Below, one piece after another: positions 61,815 through 64,000 of a DNA stretch of 64,000 bases. The notes beneath the pieces were generated by a model, which worked only from the letters and a program-made list of their open reading frames with translations, was not told the DNA's origin and ran no database searches. Position 1 is the stretch's first letter. Every line of letters starts with the position of its first letter. The DNA is from Polynucleobacter sp. AP-Titi-500A-B4 (lineage in GTDB: Bacteria; Pseudomonadota; Gammaproteobacteria; Burkholderiales; Burkholderiaceae). The position numbers and the translations under genes are program-made. The stretch lies in contig NZ_CP061311.1 in the NCBI RefSeq assembly GCF_018688095.1, positions 680,861-744,860 of the forward strand. The letters are read 5' to 3'.

Positions 61815-61850
61815 AAATGGATTTGTCGAAAGGCAAGTCCATTTTTTATT
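61815..61850 (+). terminator. Terminator of glcB
   Basis: AAATGGATTTG (61815-61825) pairs with CAAGTCCATTT (61834-61844), one G-U pair, and is followed by TTTTATT. Confidence 0.88.
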
Positions 61851-61869
61851 AGCAACCCACAAAAAACAC

Positions 61870-62373
61870 ATGTTTAGCTTCCTAAATCCCTTTGCCCGCT
61901 TACAGCGCTCACACCAAGTCTTTCCATTTCAACTGAATGATGGTGGTAGAGATGCAGCTGGCTTTAAGGGTGGGGCAGGTGATTGTGTAGTGAGATCAAT
62001 TGCGATTGCTGCCAATCTTCCCTATATGCAAGTCTATGACGATTTACGCGATGCCAATGCACGATACGCCAGCGAGCGTGATAACAAACTATCTAGGCAT
62101 CTTGCGCAAAGAGGATCCTCTCCACGCAATGGCAATCATCGTAATGTCTTTCATGATTACATCTTGAGTCATGGCTTTGAATGGGTGCCGACCATGAAAG
62201 TGGGTGCTGGTTGTCAGGTACACCTTAGACCTGAAGAGCTGCCAACAGGTACTTTGATCGTCAAAGTCTCAAAACATCTCACTGCAGTCATCGATGGTGT
62301 GATTCATGATACGCATAACCCCTCGAGGGGTGGAAGTCGCTGCGTATATGGTTACTACATTAAGAAGGTTTAG
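61870..62373 (+). CDS. Unrecognised 167-residue protein, possibly papain-like
   Basis: No family recognised with confidence. It has no signal peptide or membrane segment. A Gly-rich block leads into C39 followed by a hydrophobic helix (GAGDCVVRSIAIAANLPY). H136 sits in VKVSKHLTAVIDG, with a second cluster H146-D147-H149-N150 (IHDTHN) after the next strand. Cys at the start of a helix, then His ahead of a beta strand, then Asp/Asn is the order seen in papain-fold peptidases and transglutaminases, so a cysteine hydrolase is a fair guess. It overlaps tail to tail with the ion-channel gene by 14 bases. Neither neighbour explains its role. Confidence 0.65.
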   Translation: MFSFLNPFARLQRSHQVFPFQLNDGGRDAAGFKGGAGDCVVRSIAIAANLPYMQVYDDLRDANARYASERDNKLSRHLAQRGSSPRNGNHRNVFHDYILSHGFEWVPTMKVGAGCQVHLRPEELPTGTLIVKVSKHLTAVIDGVIHDTHNPSRGGSRCVYGYYIKKV

Positions 62374-62875
62374 CGTGGCTCCGGTTGTACTTTAATCTCC
62401 ATGCCTTCTTGTAGGTATCGGTCATGCCAATCATGACTGAAGTTGTCCAAGCGATCGAGAACAATCCCGTAAAGGCGATAAAGAAAGCTAAGCTTTTCCA
62501 GCCTGGCGGCAAGGAGTCAGAAGCAAAACCAACAGTGGTATAGCAACTACCCGCAAATATTAAAGCCTCAATGCCATTGGGAATCAGGCCGAGCCCAATC
62601 AGGTAAAAAGTCCAGAGCACAATTTCAAAAATATGTACGCAGGCAATCAAGATAAATGCAACGTAGAAGTGAATAAAAACCCGATTGTATTGTCCAAGAC
62701 TATGGTTGCGATCAGTCTTCTTATCGAAACGCACGATGATGTGATTGATACAACTGCCATGAAAAACCAAAATCACAATCAGAGCGATGATTCCAAAGAC
62801 AACATCGGTGATGAGCGGAATCACAGGGATGCCTAGTACGGCTGTTTGTAGAACGGGTTCGGCGATATTCGTCAT
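62360..62875 (-). CDS. Two-TM potassium-channel-like protein
   Basis: 171 residues. An N-terminal helix (VVFGIIALIVILVFHGSCI), a middle one (VFIHFYVAFILIACVHIFE), then a pore loop with SCYTTVGFASDSLPPGW and a last helix (SLAFFIAFTGLFSIAWTTSVMIG). The filter TTVGF departs from the TVGYG of selective potassium channels, so ion preference is uncertain. No cytoplasmic RCK domain is attached. Confidence 0.78.
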   Translation of the reverse strand: MTNIAEPVLQTAVLGIPVIPLITDVVFGIIALIVILVFHGSCINHIIVRFDKKTDRNHSLGQYNRVFIHFYVAFILIACVHIFEIVLWTFYLIGLGLIPNGIEALIFAGSCYTTVGFASDSLPPGWKSLAFFIAFTGLFSIAWTTSVMIGMTDTYKKAWRLKYNRSHAKPS

Positions 62876-62955
62876 AGTCTAGGTGGTTAGAAGGTCAGCA
62901 GGAATAGGATTCAAGGGTGATAATGGCACATTGACCAGTGCGTGTAAAGTAGACC

Positions 62956-64000
62956 TTGAGCCAGCCATCCAATCTTTTTGAATCCCCCAAGCGAGAACGT
63001 TTTTTTCTCTTTGCGTTGGCAGGAATTCAGTTCACACATATATTGGATTTCATGATCATGATGCCTTTAGGGCCTCAGTTCATTAAAGCGCTCTCGATCA
63101 ACACCCATCAGTTTGGCTTATTGCTGTCTTCCTATACATTTGCCGCTGCGATTGCAGGTGTGTTTGCAACTTACTACGTAGACCGCTTTGAGAGACGGCA
63201 GCTGCTACTGCGTTTATATATCTGTTTTATTGTTGCCACGATCGCCTGTGGTTTTGCACCAAACTACCATTCACTTTTTATTGCCCGCGCATGTGCTGGA
63301 GCGTTCGGTGGCATCCTGGGTTCGCTGGTGCAGACCATTGTGGCTGACTCCATTCCGTTTGAGCGCCGGGGTAAAGCCTTGGGAACGGTGATGGCGGCAT
63401 TCTCTGTGTCAACGGTTGCGGGTGTGCCCTTGAGTTTGTTTTTGGCAAATCACATCGAGTCTCTTGGCTGGCGTGCGCCATTTATGTTCATTGGTTTAAT
63501 CTCGACTTTGATTCTCTATATTGGCTATCGTAATATTCCTAAGATTTCGGGGCATTTGCATCATGTGCAAGAGGGTAGTCGCTTTAGGCAGATCTATGAC
63601 ATCTTGATTGCCCATCATCATCTGCGCGCCTTCTTGTTCATGGCCTTGATTATGTTGACGGGATTCTCAGTCATTCCATACATTGCCTTGTACTTGACTG
63701 CAAACGTTGGTGTAGCTGATGCCTATATTTCATTGATCTATTTGTGTGGTGGAGTGGCGACTTTGATGAGCTCTCGATTAATCGGGCACATGGCTGATAA
63801 ATATGGGAAGGTCAAAGTCTTTCGAGTTTTAGCGATTGTGAGTTTGGTTCCGCTGATTGTGACTACCAATTTAGTACCCGTTCCATTGTGGGTTGTACTC
63901 CTCAATTCCACAGCCTTCTTTATTTTGATCTCCGGCCGCATGATTCCGGCGATGGCAATTGTGAGTCAATTGGTGGAGCCTAAAATTCGGGGCACATTCA
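62956..64000 (+). CDS. MFS transporter (3' end cut by window)
   Basis: The frame is open from a TAG at 62950 to the window end, 348 codons. TTG at 62956 (SQPSNLFESPKRERFFLF) is the only reasonable early start. About ten membrane helices are visible, with the MFS loop DRFERRQLLL between helices 2 and 3 and GHMADKYGKVKVFR in the second half. The opening LDFMIMMPLGPQFIKAL is typical of drug/arabinose-efflux DHA1-type permeases. Substrate unknown. Confidence 0.85.
   Translation, partial: MSQPSNLFESPKRERFFLFALAGIQFTHILDFMIMMPLGPQFIKALSINTHQFGLLLSSYTFAAAIAGVFATYYVDRFERRQLLLRLYICFIVATIACGFAPNYHSLFIARACAGAFGGILGSLVQTIVADSIPFERRGKALGTVMAAFSVSTVAGVPLSLFLANHIESLGWRAPFMFIGLISTLILYIGYRNIPKISGHLHHVQEGSRFRQIYDILIAHHHLRAFLFMALIMLTGFSVIPYIALYLTANVGVADAYISLIYLCGGVATLMSSRLIGHMADKYGKVKVFRVLAIVSLVPLIVTTNLVPVPLWVVLLNSTAFFILISGRMIPAMAIVSQLVEPKIRGTF

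Noticed and set aside
1..64000. CRISPR arrays, tRNA genes, insertion sequences
   Set aside because: I looked for regular direct repeats, cloverleaf ends and transposase motifs and found none.

Overview
The window reads as a chromosomal segment of a betaproteobacterium in Burkholderiales, most like a small-genome freshwater lineage such as Polynucleobacter. That is an inference from three things: gene order (trxA next to rho; ndk-rlmN-ispG-hisS-yfgM-bamB-der-hfq-hflX-hflK-hflC-hisZ-purA), several Bug/TctC periplasmic receptors, and moderate GC with short intergenic gaps. No tRNA, rRNA, insertion sequence, prophage or CRISPR array was found.

Layout. 1-8 kb: the 5' part of rho, trxA, and an AddB-like/AddA-like helicase-nuclease pair for double-strand-break repair. 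8-12.4 kb: a membrane TPR protein, then a minus-strand group of nitrilase, tartrate/D-malate-type dehydrogenase and a TctC receptor. 12.4-14.3 kb: umuDC behind a perfect LexA box. 14.3-15.6 kb: a small membrane protein, a UPF0114 protein and a YkgJ-type cysteine-cluster protein. 15.6-24 kb: an accessory catabolic island with four more TctC receptors, a LigI-like amidohydrolase, an isocitrate-lyase-family enzyme, an Asp/Glu-racemase-family protein without its catalytic cysteines, and an IlvD/Edd dehydratase. 24-27 kb: three exported proteins (SRPBCC, double rhodanese, Ntn amide hydrolase) and a candidate 43-residue membrane protein.

27-30 kb: SRP RNA (minus strand), dnaX, ybaB and recR, followed by a RelB/YafQ-type toxin-antitoxin pair with a palindromic operator candidate. 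30.7-39.5 kb: an exported DUF6282-type metal-hydrolase-like protein, a porin, and a TolC/adaptor/RND heavy-metal efflux operon whose TM4 motif is of the divalent-cation (Czc) type. 39.5-44 kb: surE-pcm-nlpD without rpoS, a 3'-5' exonuclease and rlmD. 44-45 kb: a tiny membrane ORF and a Bax-inhibitor-1 protein. 45.3-59.5 kb: a long housekeeping run from ndk to purA. 59.5-64 kb: malate synthase G, an unrecognised 167-residue protein, a two-pore-helix ion channel, and the start of an MFS transporter cut by the window edge.

The least explained parts are the receptor-rich catabolic island, the cysteine-less racemase homologue, the apparent non-AUG start of hflX, three or four tiny membrane-protein genes and the 167-residue protein near the end. 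I did not see convincing evidence for a wholly new multi-gene system.
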